From assembly GCF_023073315.1 (NCBI RefSeq), contig NZ_JADPJH010000039.1, positions 130,056 through 194,055 of the forward strand: DNA of 64,000 nucleotides, written 5' to 3'. Positions 41,494-50,615 of this stretch are shown one piece after another. The DNA comes from Bradyrhizobium sp. 1. Its GTDB lineage: Bacteria; Pseudomonadota; Alphaproteobacteria; Rhizobiales; Xanthobacteraceae. A program made the position numbers and the translations under genes. Under the pieces are notes generated by a model. It had not been told where the DNA came from and did not search any database. It saw only the letters and a program-made list of their open reading frames with translations. The first letter of the stretch is position 1, and each line of letters begins with the position of its first letter.

Positions 41494-41593
41494 CTGCCGT
41501 AGGGTGGGTAAAGGCGCTCTTGCGCCGTGCCCACCGTTTTTCAACAATGGCGAAATTCGTGGGCACGCTTCGCTTTTGCCCACCCTACGGCAG
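41494..41593. repeat. Palindromic intergenic repeat, family A (copy 2)
   Basis: Outer arms CTGCCGTAGGGTGGG and its perfect complement CCCACCCTACGGCAG (41579-41593). Inner parts include GGCGCTCTTGCGCC and GTGGGCACGCTTCGC. It shares the GTAGGGTGG/CCACCCTAC ends with the element at 17593-17680. It lies between convergent genes. Confidence 0.7.
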
Positions 41594-41600
41594 CTCGCCC

Positions 41601-42785
41601 CTAACCGCTGCCCTTCGTCCCCTGCTGCACGTTGGTCGCCAGAGCGGGCGTAGCCAGGAGAAAGCCGACGGTCTCGTTCAGAAGTTCGTGGGCGCGATCG
41701 ACGATGTCGTCGAGCGATATCGTCTTGGCGAACATACGCTGCGCTTCAGCCAGCAGCTGGTCGCGGGTGGGCATGCTCGACAGACGCAGATCGGCACGGT
41801 GCTGCAACAAAGAGAGCGCGTCCCGTACCGACAATTCGGTCTCATGGATCGACGTCCTGATCGCCAGCGCGATGTGTTCGGGATTGAAGCGGGCCGCGAG
41901 CTGCTCGGCCGCCTGCTTGACCACGCGCGATCCCAACCGATGCTCGTTGCGTACAACCTGACTGGGCGGCGTCTTCAAATCCCGGACGATCCCGAACCAG
42001 GACAGGGCCACCAGGATGTAATAGGTGAAGTCAATCTCGTACCAGTAGAAGCCCTGCCGCGCGCTGGCCTGATAGGCGTGGTGATTGTTGTGCCACCCCT
42101 CGCCCATCGTGAAGAATGCGAGCAGCCAGTTGTTGCGGGAGTCATCCCCGGTCACATAGCGCCTGCGGCCGTGCACATGTGCGAGGGAGTTGATGCAGAA
42201 CGTGGCGTGATACACCAGCACGGTGCTCCAGAGAAATCCCACCACGAGTCCCGACCATCCGGCGATGAGGAAGCAGAGACCCGCGAGCACGAATGCCGGC
42301 AGAAGTTCAAGTTTGTGCAGCCACACCAACTCGGGATAGGCCGCCAGATCCGACACTTTCACCAGATCAGTCGCATCATGCTGTCGGTAGAAAATCCAGC
42401 CGAGATGACTGTAGACGAAGCCCTTGTGCCGGGGCGAGTGCACATCATGCGCCGTATCGGAATGAAGATGATGATGGCGATGCTTGGCAGCCCACCAGAG
42501 CACGCTTTTCTGGGCGCTGCTCTGGGCCAGGAACGCCAGGATGAACTGAAACACCCGGCTGGTCGCGTAAGCCCGATGCGAGAAGTAGCGATGATATCCG
42601 GCCGTGACCGCAAACATGCGCAACCAGTACAGAACCGCGCAAATGGTGACGGCCTGCCACGAGATGCCCGACCAGATCGCCGCGACGCATCCTGCGTGGA
42701 CCAATATGAACGGCAGGACCTGCGGATACATGACGTCGTCGTGTTCGTCGTTGTGGCCCTGGCCTGAATCGATGTTGACAGACAC
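41601..42785 (-). CDS. Acyl-CoA (delta-9-type) fatty acid desaturase
   Basis: A 394-residue integral membrane di-iron enzyme that introduces a double bond in acyl chains. The three histidine boxes are intact: HRYFSH, HRHHHLHSD and HNNHHAYQ. About four hydrophobic segments flank them. The C-terminus extends about 100 residues beyond the last box (helical, LSVRDALSLLQHRADLRLSS). A GTG at 42785 with GAGG eight bases upstream is taken as the start; a TTG at 42821 would add 12 residues. The cold-shock gene lies just upstream on the same strand but is separated by a terminator, suggesting cold-related function without cotranscription. Confidence 0.82.
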   Translation of the reverse strand: MSVNIDSGQGHNDEHDDVMYPQVLPFILVHAGCVAAIWSGISWQAVTICAVLYWLRMFAVTAGYHRYFSHRAYATSRVFQFILAFLAQSSAQKSVLWWAAKHRHHHLHSDTAHDVHSPRHKGFVYSHLGWIFYRQHDATDLVKVSDLAAYPELVWLHKLELLPAFVLAGLCFLIAGWSGLVVGFLWSTVLVYHATFCINSLAHVHGRRRYVTGDDSRNNWLLAFFTMGEGWHNNHHAYQASARQGFYWYEIDFTYYILVALSWFGIVRDLKTPPSQVVRNEHRLGSRVVKQAAEQLAARFNPEHIALAIRTSIHETELSVRDALSLLQHRADLRLSSMPTRDQLLAEAQRMFAKTISLDDIVDRAHELLNETVGFLLATPALATNVQQGTKGSG

Positions 42786-42828
42786 GCTTGCGACCTCAGC
42801 TGTCGGCGGGCCAACCCGCAATTGGTGT

Positions 42829-42862
42829 AAAAAAACCCGCGGCCGGTAAACCAGACGCGGGT
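42829..42862 (-). terminator. Intrinsic terminator after the cold-shock gene
   Basis: Outer arms 42835-42841 and 42856-42862 give a 7-bp stem (ACCCGCG/CGCGGGT) with an inner short stem, followed on the minus strand by seven T residues (A-run 42829-42835). It lies about 65 bases past the cold-shock gene stop and just before the desaturase start. Confidence 0.8.
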
Positions 42863-42927
42863 CGAAACAACCAGAAGCTCTGCCAGTACATCCGTGGTCA
42901 AAGCAACATAGTGCTGATTGCGACAGC

Positions 42928-43137
42928 CTATTCGGCGCGCAGATTATCCGCAGCAGACTTGCCGGTCCGGCGGTCCGCGACGATTTCGAAGGAAACCTTC
43001 TGGCCCTCGTTGAGGGTGCTCAAGCCGGCGCGTTCAACGGCGCTGATATGAACGAAAACGTCCTGGCTTCCCTGGTCCGGCTGAATGAAGCCGAAACCCT
43101 TTTGGCTGTTAAACCACTTCACAGTTCCCGTCGTCAT
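42928..43137 (-). CDS. Cold-shock protein (CspA family)
   Basis: A 69-residue single cold-shock domain. The ATG at 43137 starts MTTGTVKWFNSQKGFGFIQP, with the RNP1 motif KGFGFI and RNP2 VFVHIS intact, so it can bind RNA and single-stranded DNA. An AGGA site precedes it. The roughly 290-base upstream space is consistent with the long structured 5' leader of many csp messages, though no cold-box is called. It is followed by a terminator. Confidence 0.92.
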   Translation of the reverse strand: MTTGTVKWFNSQKGFGFIQPDQGSQDVFVHISAVERAGLSTLNEGQKVSFEIVADRRTGKSAADNLRAE

Positions 43138-43427
43138 GGGGTCGTCCTTTAAGAAAGATATGGCTTTAGAACTGCGCCCAAGAGCGCAGTCGGAGAATTT
43201 CGAGGATCTGGAGGGAGGGTCGTCAGTCAGGCACGCTATAAGCGGCGAGGCCAAGTCGTTCGGCCGAAACTCGATCCAGCCAATATGCCTGCTGTTCGGC
43301 CATTCCGCAAGGGGCCATATGTCGCTGTTTTCGGACCTGAATACCGCCTTGATGCCTTGCAGGCCCGGATTCCGGCTCTGCGGCGCAGGGTTTTACGCCG
43401 CGCCGGGTCCGGAACCGGATAGCTCGG
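43138..43427 (-). promoter_or_regulatory. Upstream region and probable 5' leader of the cold-shock gene
   Basis: About 290 bases between mfd (which ends at 43428 on the same strand) and the cold-shock gene. It has no credible gene. Short inverted segments (for example TGCGCCCAAGAGCGCA near 43175) could fold in a long mRNA leader, as is usual for csp genes. The promoter position is not determined. Confidence 0.35.
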
Positions 43428-46400
43428 CTACGCCGCCTTCTTGCTCCCGGCGAGCTGCGCCAGTTGCCGCATGATCTCGGTGGTTCCGGCGAGACGCTCT
43501 TCCGGCGTCTCCCAATCCTGCAAGAACACCACCTTCATGTCGGGCCGCACCTTGGCAGCCTGGCCATGGCTCTTGATGAACGACACCAGCCGTTCGGGAT
43601 GGGCGAACGAATTGTCGCGGAAGGCGATGACGGCGCCCTTAGGGCCGGCGTCGATCTTGCCGACATTGGCCTGGCGGCAGAACGCCTTGATCGCGGCGAC
43701 CTTGAACAGATAGCGCACCTCGTCCGGCAGCACGCCGAAACGGTCGCGCATCTCGGCACCAAAATTCTCGATCTCCTCCTCGCTGTCGAGATCGGCCAGA
43801 CGCCGGTATAGCGACAGACGCACCGAGAGATCTCCGACATAGTCCTCCGGAATCAGCACGGGCATGCCGATGGTGATCGTCGGCGACCAGCGATCGGCGG
43901 CGGGCTCGGAGACGCCGGCCTTGAGGTTGACGATCGCCTCCTCCAGCATCGATTGATAAAGCTCGAAGCCGACTTCCTTGATGTGGCCGGACTGCTGCTC
44001 GCCCAGGATGTTGCCGGCACCGCGGATGTCGAGATCGTGCGAGGCGAGCTGGAAGCCCGCGCCCAGCGTCTCCAGCGATTGCAGCACCGTGAGACGGCGC
44101 TCGGCCTGCGCCGTGATCTTCTGCTGCGCCGGCAGTGTGAACAATGCATAGGCCCGCAGCTTGGAGCGGCCAACGCGGCCGCGGAGCTGATAGAGCTGGG
44201 CGAGACCGAACATGTCGGCGCGATGCACGATCAGCGTGTTGGCGTTGGGAATGTCGAGGCCGGATTCCACGATGGTGGTCGACAGCAGGATATCGAACTT
44301 GCCGTCGTAGAACGCGGTCATGATGTCCTCGATCACGGCGGGCGGCATCTGCCCGTGCGCGACCGCGACCTTCATCTCAGGCACGTTCTTGTCGAGGAAA
44401 TCCTTGACCTCGGCGAGGTCGTCGATGCGCGGCACCACGTAGAACGCCTGACCGCCGCGATAGCGCTCGCGCAACAGCGCCTCGCGGATCATCAGGGGAT
44501 CATGCGGGGCGACGAAGGTGCGGACCGCGAGGCGGTCGACCGGGGGCGACGCGATGATCGAGAGTTCGCGGACGCCGGTCAATGCGAGCTGGAGCGTGCG
44601 CGGGATCGGCGTTGCCGACAGCGTCAGCACATGCACCTCGGCGCGGAGCGCCTTCAGTCGTTCCTTGTGGGTGACGCCGAAATGCTGCTCCTCATCGACG
44701 ATGACCAGGCCGAGGTCGCGGAATTTTATCGCCTTGCCGAGCAGCGCGTGGGTGCCGACGACGATGTCGACCGAGCCATCGCCAATACCCTTCTTGACCT
44801 CATTGAGCTGCTTGGTCGGCACCAGGCGCGAGGCCTGTGCCACGTTCACCGGAAAGCCTTTGAAGCGCTCGGTGAAGGTCCTGTGATGCTGGCGCGCCAG
44901 CAGCGTAGTCGGCACCACGACGGCGACCTGCTTGCCTTCGAGCGCGACGGCAAAGGCCGCGCGCAACGCCACCTCGGTCTTGCCGAAGCCGACGTCGCCG
45001 CAGATCAGCCGGTCCATGGGACGGCCGAGCTCGAGATCCTTCAGCGTGGATTCGATGGCGCCGAGCTGGTCTTCGGTCTCGTCATAGGGGAAGCGCGCGC
45101 AGAATTCGTCGTAGAGGCCCGGCTGCACCGGCAGCTTTGGCGCCTCGTGCAGATGGCGCGCGGCGGCGATCTTGATGAGCTCGCCCGCGATCTCGCGGAT
45201 GCGGTTCTTGAGTTTTGCTTTTCGGGTCTGCCAGCCCGAACCGCCCAGACGATCAAGCTCGACCGTGGTCTGGTCGGAGCCGTAGCGCGACAGCAGCTCG
45301 ATGTTCTCGACGGGGAGGAACAGTTTTGTCTCGGCGGCATAGTGCAGCTCGAGGCAGTCATGCGGCGCGCCGGCGACGTCGAGGGTCTGGAGCCCGATGA
45401 AGCGGCCGATGCCGTGGTCGACGTGCACGACGATGTCGCCGGCGGCGAGGCTCGTGATCTCCGAGATGAAATTGTCGAGCTTGCGGCTGGCCTTGCTCGG
45501 CCGCACCAGGCGGTCGCCCAAAATGTCCTGTTCGCTGATGACCGCGATCTCGTCGGTCTCGAAGCCGCTTTCGAGGCCGAGCACGGCCAAAATGGTCTCG
45601 TTGCGCGGGGTCGCCTGCACCGTCCGCCAGCTGTTGACGCTGGTGGTGTGGGTCAGCTTGTGATCGCGCAGCATCGAGGTCATGCGGTCGCGCGAGCCTT
45701 CGCTCCACAGCGCGATCACGATCTTCTTGCGCTGGGCCTGCAAGGCCATGACGTGGCTGACCACCGCCTCGAACACGTTGACCGTGGTGTCGTTACGCTC
45801 CGGCGCGAAGTCGCGGCCTTTTCGCGCGCCGGCATCGACCACGCTGGTGCCATCGGCCGGCACGGAGAACTGTGTCAGTCGCGCCAGCGGGTTGTCGCCG
45901 AGGCGCTTGCCCCACTCGTCCTCGGTCAGATACAGCCGGTCCGGCGGCAGCGGCTTGTAGATGGCGCCGCCGCCCGGATGCTCCATCGCATCACGACGAG
46001 CCTGGTAGTAATCGACGATCTGCTTGAAGCGCTCGCGGACGGCGTCCTCGGCCTGCGGCTCGATCGCGACGACTGCGCCTTGCAGATAGTCGAACAGCGT
46101 GTCCATCCGGTCCTGGAACAGCGGCAGCCAGTGCTCCATGCCGGGATGGCGACGCCCTTCGCTAACGGCCTCGTACAGCGCATCGTCGCGCTCGGGCGCG
46201 CCGAACTCGGCGACGTAGCCCATGCGAAAACGGCGGATGGTGTCGGTGACAAGCTGGAATTCCGAGACCGGAACGAGATTGAGCGCGCGCATGTCGAGCA
46301 GCGTGCGCTGGGTCTCGGCATCGAAGGTGCGGATCGATTCCAGGCTGTCGCCGAAGAAGTCGAAACGGACGGGCTGCTCGAGGCCGGCCGGAAAAAGATC

Positions 46401-46946
46401 GAGGATACCGCCGCGCACGGCATATTCGCCGGGCTCGCGCACGGTCGAGGAGCGGTTGTAGCCGTTGTGCTCGAGCCAGGCCACGATGGTGTCCATCGGC
46501 ACCACATTGCCGGGCGCGACCGACAGCGCCTGCGCCGCGACGAGCTCGCGCGCGGGCACGCGCTGCACGATTGCGTTCACCGTGGTCAGCACGATCAGCG
46601 GCTTGTCGCTGCCGGTGAGCGAGGCCAGACGCGCCAGCGTCGTCAGGCGTTGCGCCAAAATGCCGCCATGGGGCGAGACGCGGTCATAGGGTTGGCAGTC
46701 CCAGGCCGGAAAGGTCAACACCGGCAGATCGGGCGCGAAGAATTGCAGCGCGCGTTCGAGCTGCTGCATCCGCGCGCCGTCGCGGCAGATCACGGCAAGA
46801 CTGACAGCCGGCTTCTTCGGGCGCGCCGCGATGGCGCGCGCCAGATCGGAGACGACGAGGCCCTCGGCACCTTCCGCGACATTGGCAAGCGTCAGTGCGC
46901 GGCCGGGCGTGAGCAGCTCGGCCGGCGACTTCAAACCCAGTTTCAT
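43428..46946 (-). CDS. mfd: Transcription-repair coupling factor Mfd
   Basis: A 1172-residue DNA translocase that removes stalled RNA polymerase at lesions and recruits UvrA. The length is normal. Visible features: UvrB-homology region at the N-terminus, an RNA-polymerase-interacting (CarD-like) domain around residues 480-560 (HVDHGIGRFIGLQTLDVAG), Walker A GDVGFGKTEVALRAAF (about 650), DEEQHFG box (about 752), and the translocation/TRG region around 900. All helicase motifs are intact. It overlaps sdhE by four bases. Confidence 0.95.
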   Translation of the reverse strand: MKLGLKSPAELLTPGRALTLANVAEGAEGLVVSDLARAIAARPKKPAVSLAVICRDGARMQQLERALQFFAPDLPVLTFPAWDCQPYDRVSPHGGILAQRLTTLARLASLTGSDKPLIVLTTVNAIVQRVPARELVAAQALSVAPGNVVPMDTIVAWLEHNGYNRSSTVREPGEYAVRGGILDLFPAGLEQPVRFDFFGDSLESIRTFDAETQRTLLDMRALNLVPVSEFQLVTDTIRRFRMGYVAEFGAPERDDALYEAVSEGRRHPGMEHWLPLFQDRMDTLFDYLQGAVVAIEPQAEDAVRERFKQIVDYYQARRDAMEHPGGGAIYKPLPPDRLYLTEDEWGKRLGDNPLARLTQFSVPADGTSVVDAGARKGRDFAPERNDTTVNVFEAVVSHVMALQAQRKKIVIALWSEGSRDRMTSMLRDHKLTHTTSVNSWRTVQATPRNETILAVLGLESGFETDEIAVISEQDILGDRLVRPSKASRKLDNFISEITSLAAGDIVVHVDHGIGRFIGLQTLDVAGAPHDCLELHYAAETKLFLPVENIELLSRYGSDQTTVELDRLGGSGWQTRKAKLKNRIREIAGELIKIAAARHLHEAPKLPVQPGLYDEFCARFPYDETEDQLGAIESTLKDLELGRPMDRLICGDVGFGKTEVALRAAFAVALEGKQVAVVVPTTLLARQHHRTFTERFKGFPVNVAQASRLVPTKQLNEVKKGIGDGSVDIVVGTHALLGKAIKFRDLGLVIVDEEQHFGVTHKERLKALRAEVHVLTLSATPIPRTLQLALTGVRELSIIASPPVDRLAVRTFVAPHDPLMIREALLRERYRGGQAFYVVPRIDDLAEVKDFLDKNVPEMKVAVAHGQMPPAVIEDIMTAFYDGKFDILLSTTIVESGLDIPNANTLIVHRADMFGLAQLYQLRGRVGRSKLRAYALFTLPAQQKITAQAERRLTVLQSLETLGAGFQLASHDLDIRGAGNILGEQQSGHIKEVGFELYQSMLEEAIVNLKAGVSEPAADRWSPTITIGMPVLIPEDYVGDLSVRLSLYRRLADLDSEEEIENFGAEMRDRFGVLPDEVRYLFKVAAIKAFCRQANVGKIDAGPKGAVIAFRDNSFAHPERLVSFIKSHGQAAKVRPDMKVVFLQDWETPEERLAGTTEIMRQLAQLAGSKKAA

Positions 46947-47233
46947 GAATTGCCGTCCGTAATCGGGAATGCCTTGATGCGGGCAAACAGTGCGCCGGCG
47001 ACATCAGGTGGCAGCACCTTGTCACCAATGATGGCGGCATAGAGGTCGGGATCGGACTCTTCGAGCAGGGTCTCGAGCTCGGTCAGCTCGTCGTCCGACA
47101 GATTGGCGATCTCGGCGTCCGCGAAACGGCCGAGGATCAGGTCCATTTCGCGCGTGCCGCGGTGCCAGCAGCGGAACAGAAGCCGCTTGCGGCGGTCATC
47201 CAGCCCGTTGCTCGATCGTGTCGTTCCCGTCAT
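46943..47233 (-). CDS. sdhE: Succinate dehydrogenase assembly factor SdhE
   Basis: A 96-residue member of the SdhE/Sdh5 family that attaches or promotes FAD insertion into SdhA. The signature LLFRCWHRGTREMDLILG (about residues 18-35) contains the conserved RGxxE. It overlaps mfd by four bases, an arrangement often seen in this group. It is divergent from recG across about 195 bases. Confidence 0.92.
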   Translation of the reverse strand: MTGTTRSSNGLDDRRKRLLFRCWHRGTREMDLILGRFADAEIANLSDDELTELETLLEESDPDLYAAIIGDKVLPPDVAGALFARIKAFPITDGNS

Positions 47234-47429
47234 GTCTCAAATCCAGTCAAACGCCGAAAGCCCGGACGTGCCGGGCCGGGGTGATATAGCCATTGGGGCC
47301 GTCTGTGTCAGCCCTCGATTTGCGTCTTCAAGCCGGTCTGGCTCGCTGCTACCGCAGGCCACGAAAAAAGACGTGGATGCATGGCAGAAAGCCGGGCATG
47401 ACGGGCCGAAACGATCCTAGATTCGCCCG

Positions 47430-49538
47430 ATGCGCCCCAGCCTGCTCAATCCGCTGTTTGCTCCCGTGACCAGCCTGTCCGGCGTCGGTCCGAAGCAGGA
47501 CAAGCTGCTGCGATATTTGCTCAGCCGCAACGAGACCCCGCGGCTGGTCGACCTGCTGCTGCATCTGCCGAGCCAGGTCATCGACCGCCGTGCCAGGCCA
47601 AAGATCCGCGATGCCGAACAGGGAACCATGGTGACGCTGGAGGTCACCGTCGATCGCCACCGCCCGCCCCCGCCGCGCAACGCCCGCGCGCCTTATCTGG
47701 TCTACGCCAGCGACGACACCGGCGATGTCGTGCTGACCTTCTTCCGCGCCAAACCCGGCTACGTCGAAAAGCTGCTGCCTGTCGGCGAGAAGCGCTACGT
47801 CTCCGGCACGCTCCAGATGTATGACGGCATCCCGCAGATCGTGCATCCCGACCGCGTGCTCGACGAGGAGGCAATCTCAAAGCTCTCGGGCATCGATCCC
47901 GTCTATCCCCTGACCGAGGGTCTGGCACTCGGCTCGCTCCGCCGCGCGGTCTCGCAGGCACTCCTGAAGCTGCCGGCGTTGCCGGAATGGATCAGCCCCG
48001 AGGTCCTCCGCCGCTGCAGCTTCCCGCCGATCGCGGAAGCCCTCAACCGGGTACACCAGCCGGTCGAGTTGACGGACATCCTGCCCGAAAAGCCCTATTG
48101 GTCGCGCCTCGCCTTCGACGAACTTTTGGCCGGACAGCTCGCGCTGGCGCTGATCCGCGCGCAATTGCGCCGCCCGGCCGGCGTCCGCAATGCCGGTGAT
48201 GGGCACCTCCGCAACAAGATCATCGACGCCCTGCCCTATGCGCTGACGTCATCCCAGCGCGACGCCACCGCGGCGATCGCCAACGATCTGACGCAACCGG
48301 TTCGCATGCTGCGTCTGCTCCAGGGCGACGTCGGCTCCGGCAAGACGGTGGTGGCGTTGCTCGCTGCCGCCGCCGTCGCCGAAGTCGGCAAGCAGGCCGC
48401 ACTGATGGCCCCGACGGAAATTTTGGCGCGCCAACACATCAAGACCATCGCGCCGCTTGCCGAGCGCGCCGGCATGCGGGTCGCGATCCTGACCGGGCGG
48501 GAAAAAGGCAAGGAGCGGCGCGAGCTGTTGGCACAACTCGAAGCCGGCGAGATTAATCTCCTCGTTGGCACTCACGCGCTGATCCAGGACGACGTGATCT
48601 TTAACAATCTCGCGCTCGCCATCGTCGACGAACAGCATCGCTTTGGCGTGCGCGAGCGCCTCGCGCTGACATCGAAGGGCGAAGCCGTCGACGTGCTGGT
48701 GCTGAGCGCCACGCCGATCCCGCGCACGCTGGTGCTGACCTGTTTCGGCGACATGGACATCTCCGAGCTCCGCGAAAAGCCGGCTGGCCGCCAGCCGATC
48801 GAAACCCGCACCATCTCGATGAGTCGCCTCGAAGAGGTGACCGAGAGCATCGGCCGCGCTTTGCAGGCGGGCAAGCTGGTCTACTGGATCTGCCCGCTGG
48901 TCGAGGAATCCGAGGCCGAGGGCACCGAGCACCTCACCAACGCGACAAAACGCTTCGAGAGCCTGCAAAAGCGTTTCGGTGACCGCGTCGGCCTCGTCCA
49001 CGGCCAGATGAAGGGCACCGAGAAGGACCGCGTGATGGGCCAGTTCGCGGCCCACGAGATCGGCCTTCTGGTCGCGACCACCGTGGTCGAAGTTGGCGTC
49101 GACGTGCCCGCCGCGACCATCATGGTGATCGAGAATGCCGAGCGCTTTGGCCTCGCCCAGCTGCACCAGCTGCGCGGCCGCATCGGGCGCGGCTCGGAGG
49201 CTTCGACCTGCCTGCTGCTCTACTCGGAGCCGCTCGGCGAGATGTCGAAAGCGCGGCTGAAGGTGATCCGCGAGACCACCGACGGTTTTCGCATCGCCGA
49301 GGAGGATTTGAAACTGCGCGGCGAAGGCGACGTGCTGGGCGTCCGGCAAAGCGGCCTGCCCGGTTACCGCATCGCGCGCCCGGAAGTCCACGGCCAGCTC
49401 ATCGCACAGGCCCGCGACGAGGCGCTTCGGATCCTCAAGGACGACCCGAAGCTCAAGGGCGAGCGCGGCGAGGCGCTGCGCTGCCTGCTGTATCTCTACG
49501 AGCGGGACGAAGCGATCCCGCTGATCGGCGCCGGTTAG
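47430..49538 (+). CDS. recG: ATP-dependent DNA helicase RecG
   Basis: A 702-residue helicase that reverses stalled forks and processes recombination intermediates. The N-terminal wedge domain (OB fold) begins after MRPSLLNPLFAPVTSLSGVG. Walker A GDVGSGKTVVALLAAAA lies around residue 299, and a DEQH box (AIVDEQHRFGV) around 400. The C-terminal helicase motif VATTVVEVGVDVPAATIM and QLRGRIGRGSE are intact. It converges with, and overlaps by four bases, the PanE-family gene. Confidence 0.94.
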   Translation: MRPSLLNPLFAPVTSLSGVGPKQDKLLRYLLSRNETPRLVDLLLHLPSQVIDRRARPKIRDAEQGTMVTLEVTVDRHRPPPPRNARAPYLVYASDDTGDVVLTFFRAKPGYVEKLLPVGEKRYVSGTLQMYDGIPQIVHPDRVLDEEAISKLSGIDPVYPLTEGLALGSLRRAVSQALLKLPALPEWISPEVLRRCSFPPIAEALNRVHQPVELTDILPEKPYWSRLAFDELLAGQLALALIRAQLRRPAGVRNAGDGHLRNKIIDALPYALTSSQRDATAAIANDLTQPVRMLRLLQGDVGSGKTVVALLAAAAVAEVGKQAALMAPTEILARQHIKTIAPLAERAGMRVAILTGREKGKERRELLAQLEAGEINLLVGTHALIQDDVIFNNLALAIVDEQHRFGVRERLALTSKGEAVDVLVLSATPIPRTLVLTCFGDMDISELREKPAGRQPIETRTISMSRLEEVTESIGRALQAGKLVYWICPLVEESEAEGTEHLTNATKRFESLQKRFGDRVGLVHGQMKGTEKDRVMGQFAAHEIGLLVATTVVEVGVDVPAATIMVIENAERFGLAQLHQLRGRIGRGSEASTCLLLYSEPLGEMSKARLKVIRETTDGFRIAEEDLKLRGEGDVLGVRQSGLPGYRIARPEVHGQLIAQARDEALRILKDDPKLKGERGEALRCLLYLYERDEAIPLIGAG

Positions 49539-50464
49539 CCTGCCGCTCTTTGCCGCCCGACCTCGTAGGCCGCCACATGCGCCCGGGCCAGATCCAATAG
49601 CGGCGTGTCGATGCCGAGCGCACGGGCACGATTGGCCATGTCGCCGAGGATGTGCTCCGCCTCGGTGACCGAACCGCGTTCGATGTCCCGCAGCATCGAC
49701 GCCTTGAGCGGCGAGTTGACTGTGGTGAAGAGCTTCCGGTCGAATTCGATGAACGGCGCACGCGGCTCATAGCCGGAGGCCGTCGCAACCGCACAACATT
49801 CGGCAAACAGACGGAAGATCGATGCCTCGCCGTTCGGCACCGTCAGGATGTCGCCAATGCTGGCGCGCATCAGGCAGGTGATGCTAGCGAGCGTCGTGAG
49901 CTGGACGAATTTTTCCCACATGTCCTGCATGATCGCATCGCTTGCTCGCACGTCGATACCGGGGACCTTCAGCAGTGCCTCCAGCGCTCGCACACGTTCA
50001 CTCATCGCCCCCCTGGTCTCGCCGAAGACGATCGTCTGATTGGCCATGAACTGAACGACACGACCGTCCGCATCGAGCCCGGCGCTGACGTTCGCAAGCC
50101 CGCCGAGGACGCGCGCCGCGCCGAACCGCGCCGTCAGGGCGTCGATATGTCTCAGCCCGTTCAGGATCGGCAGAATCATCGTGCCAGCGCCAACGGCCGG
50201 GGCAAACTGGCTCATGGCATCGTCGAGCGAGTAGGCTTTCACGCCGACCAGCACGACGTCGAAGGCATCCTTGAGATCATCAGCCAGCAGGATCTTCGGC
50301 TGCAGCGCAAAGTCGCCATGCGGGCTTACGACCCTCAATCCATCCCGCTGCAATTGCTCCGCGCGCTTCGACCGCACCAGAAAGGTCACGTCGGCGCCCG
50401 CTCGGACCAGACAAGCTCCGTAATAACCTCCGAGCGCTCCCGCGCCGATCACCAGCACTCTCAT
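49535..50464 (-). CDS. 2-dehydropantoate 2-reductase family (PanE/ApbA-like)
   Basis: A 309-residue NADP-dependent reductase. The ATG at 50464 has GGGAG five bases upstream, preferred over the codon at 50476. The glycine-rich motif is GAGALGGYYGACLVRAG near the N-terminus. The family segments VLVGVKAYSLDDA and PILNGLRHID are present, and the C-terminal helical domain has the catalytic-Lys region (MWEKFVQLTTLASITCL). It could be pantothenate-pathway PanE or a related ketoreductase; no pan neighbours are visible. It overlaps recG by four bases on the opposite strand. Confidence 0.78.
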   Translation of the reverse strand: MRVLVIGAGALGGYYGACLVRAGADVTFLVRSKRAEQLQRDGLRVVSPHGDFALQPKILLADDLKDAFDVVLVGVKAYSLDDAMSQFAPAVGAGTMILPILNGLRHIDALTARFGAARVLGGLANVSAGLDADGRVVQFMANQTIVFGETRGAMSERVRALEALLKVPGIDVRASDAIMQDMWEKFVQLTTLASITCLMRASIGDILTVPNGEASIFRLFAECCAVATASGYEPRAPFIEFDRKLFTTVNSPLKASMLRDIERGSVTEAEHILGDMANRARALGIDTPLLDLARAHVAAYEVGRQRAAG

Positions 50465-50538
50465 TCGAACTCCCATTGCAGAAGAATTGCTTCCGCAGCA
50501 ACAATAGCAGATGGCCCCCGCGACGTCTCCTCCTTGTC

Positions 50539-50559
50539 ATTGCGAGCTACGCTCGCAAT
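50539..50559. repeat. Short perfect inverted repeat
   Basis: ATTGCGAGC-TAC-GCTCGCAAT is a perfect 9-bp inverted repeat with a three-base spacer, in an intergenic region between two minus-strand genes. It resembles the core of a short interspersed repeat often seen in Bradyrhizobium. A regulatory role is not evident. Confidence 0.45.
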
Positions 50560-50615
50560 CACGATGTGGATGGAGCTCTGCACACGTTGATCGAGGCGGC
50601 TCGCGGAGAGCCCCC

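Noticed and set aside
43953..47042. 1029-codon open frame on the plus strand through mfd
   Set aside because: It is the complement of mfd; high GC content keeps stops rare. It has no domain-like sequence, and mfd is unmistakable on the other strand.
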